Of a DNA stretch of 64,000 nt, positions 63,400-64,000 are shown piece by piece; position 1 is the first letter of the stretch, and the number at the start of each line of letters is the position of its first letter. This DNA comes from Hormiphora californensis (lineage: Eukaryota > Ctenophora > Tentaculata > Cydippida > Pleurobrachiidae), in NCBI GenBank assembly GCA_020137815.1, contig CM035360.1:7509743-7573742 (forward strand), in the 5' to 3' direction. A program made the position numbers and the translations under genes. The notes under the pieces are model-generated. The model was not told the origin of the DNA, ran no database searches, and worked only from the letters and a program-made list of their open reading frames with translations.

Positions 63400-64000
63400 T
63401 ATTCCTCCTCCCCCATTTCCCCTTCCTTTTGTCTCTTCCCGCCCCCCGGGCACCTTCCTCTCTTTTTCCCCCTTCCCCCCCCTTTCTTATCAAAAAACCC
63501 CCCTCCCCTTTTTTTTTCCCCCTTTTTATTTTTTTTCCCCCTTTTTGGGGCAAAAATCCCCACCTCCAAATGGGGGTTTGAGGGGGTTCCCCCTTTTGGG
63601 GAAGGGAAAGAGTTTTGGTGGGTTAAAATCCAAAATTCCCCCCCACTTTATACCCAAAAATAATTTGCCATAAAAAAACATACTAGAGAGGGGGGGAAAA
63701 GGGGAAAGGGGGGTCCCCCCCCAGGGTTAGAGGAAGAGGCCCCCCCCCCCGGAAAAATTTTTTAACCCCCTTACTTATTATTTTTTCCCCCTTTTTCCCT
63801 TCGCCTTTCCCCTTCCCCTTCTTCCCTCCCCTTTTCTTCCCTCCCCTTTTCCTTTTTTCCCCTTTCCTTTTTTCTTGGAACCCCCCTTTTTTTTTTTTAC
63901 CTCGTCTCCTCTTTTTTGTTTTTTTGGTAGTTTTTTCTGTTCTTTTTGGGTTCTCCCCCTCTCGTCCCCACCCTCTCCCTTTGCTCCCTTCCCTCCTTTG
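63400..64000. other. damaged low-complexity tract at the window end
   Basis: The sequence decays into T/C and A/G homopolymers (for example 63478-63545 and 63700-63760), with the same look as 1021-2060 and 10930-11560. No feature can be called safely inside it. Confidence 0.6.

Overview
This is eukaryotic, almost certainly animal, nuclear DNA. Protein-coding genes are cut into many short exons by GT/AG introns of roughly 60 to 1500 bases. The families present (Src-type tyrosine kinase, homeobox gene with an EH1 repressor motif, DM-domain gene, fused APS kinase/ATP sulfurylase, class A GPCR) are typical of metazoans. I could not assign a species. A compact non-bilaterian animal (sponge-like) would fit, but that is inference. 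There are no bacterial features, CRISPR arrays or recognisable tRNA/rRNA genes.

Layout. 1-3.4 kb: non-coding, with a damaged low-complexity tract and a 0.6 kb inverted-repeat transposon. 3.5-6.5 kb (-): a DEP-domain gene, left end unresolved. 7.3-14.6 kb (-): a complete 11-exon Src-family kinase. 14.9-15.9 kb: a cluster of small non-autonomous elements. 16.6-17.7 kb (+): an intronless GPCR. 18.0-19.0 kb (-): a three-exon ANTP-class homeobox gene. 19.8-20.9 kb: a possible small gene beside two copies of a fixed-spacing CCAAT/E-box/CCAAT module. 23.2-25.1 kb (+): a four-TM protein. 25.4-29 kb: nested repeats, including a 1.5 kb insertion with a 15-bp target duplication. 29.5-31.8 kb (+): a multi-exon seven-TM protein. 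32.9-34.7 kb (+): a LURP-one-related protein. 36.6-38.9 kb (-): a DM-domain gene. 41.1-41.7 kb (-): a small secreted apple/PAN-like protein. 42.4-50.2 kb (+): a 23-exon, 928-residue, probably GPI-anchored protein built of degenerate Cu-only SOD-like repeats. 53.1-58.6 kb (+): a complete 10-exon PAPS synthetase. 60.3-61.4 kb (+): a small single-pass membrane protein. 63.4-64.0 kb: another damaged tract.

Exon models were built by hand from splice sites, and reading-phase agreement was checked at every junction. The Src, PAPS synthetase, SOD-repeat, homeobox, LURP-one, four-TM, seven-TM, DM and apple-like models each close with a stop in phase. The genes do not form one pathway. They are independent loci: signalling (Src, two 7TM proteins, possible adaptor), transcription (homeobox, DM), sulfate activation (PAPS synthetase) and cell surface/secretion (SOD-repeat, apple-like).

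The most striking background feature is a high density of pure (CT/GA)n microsatellites, at least 18 tracts in 64 kb, together with several unrelated foldback element families sitting in introns and gene gaps.
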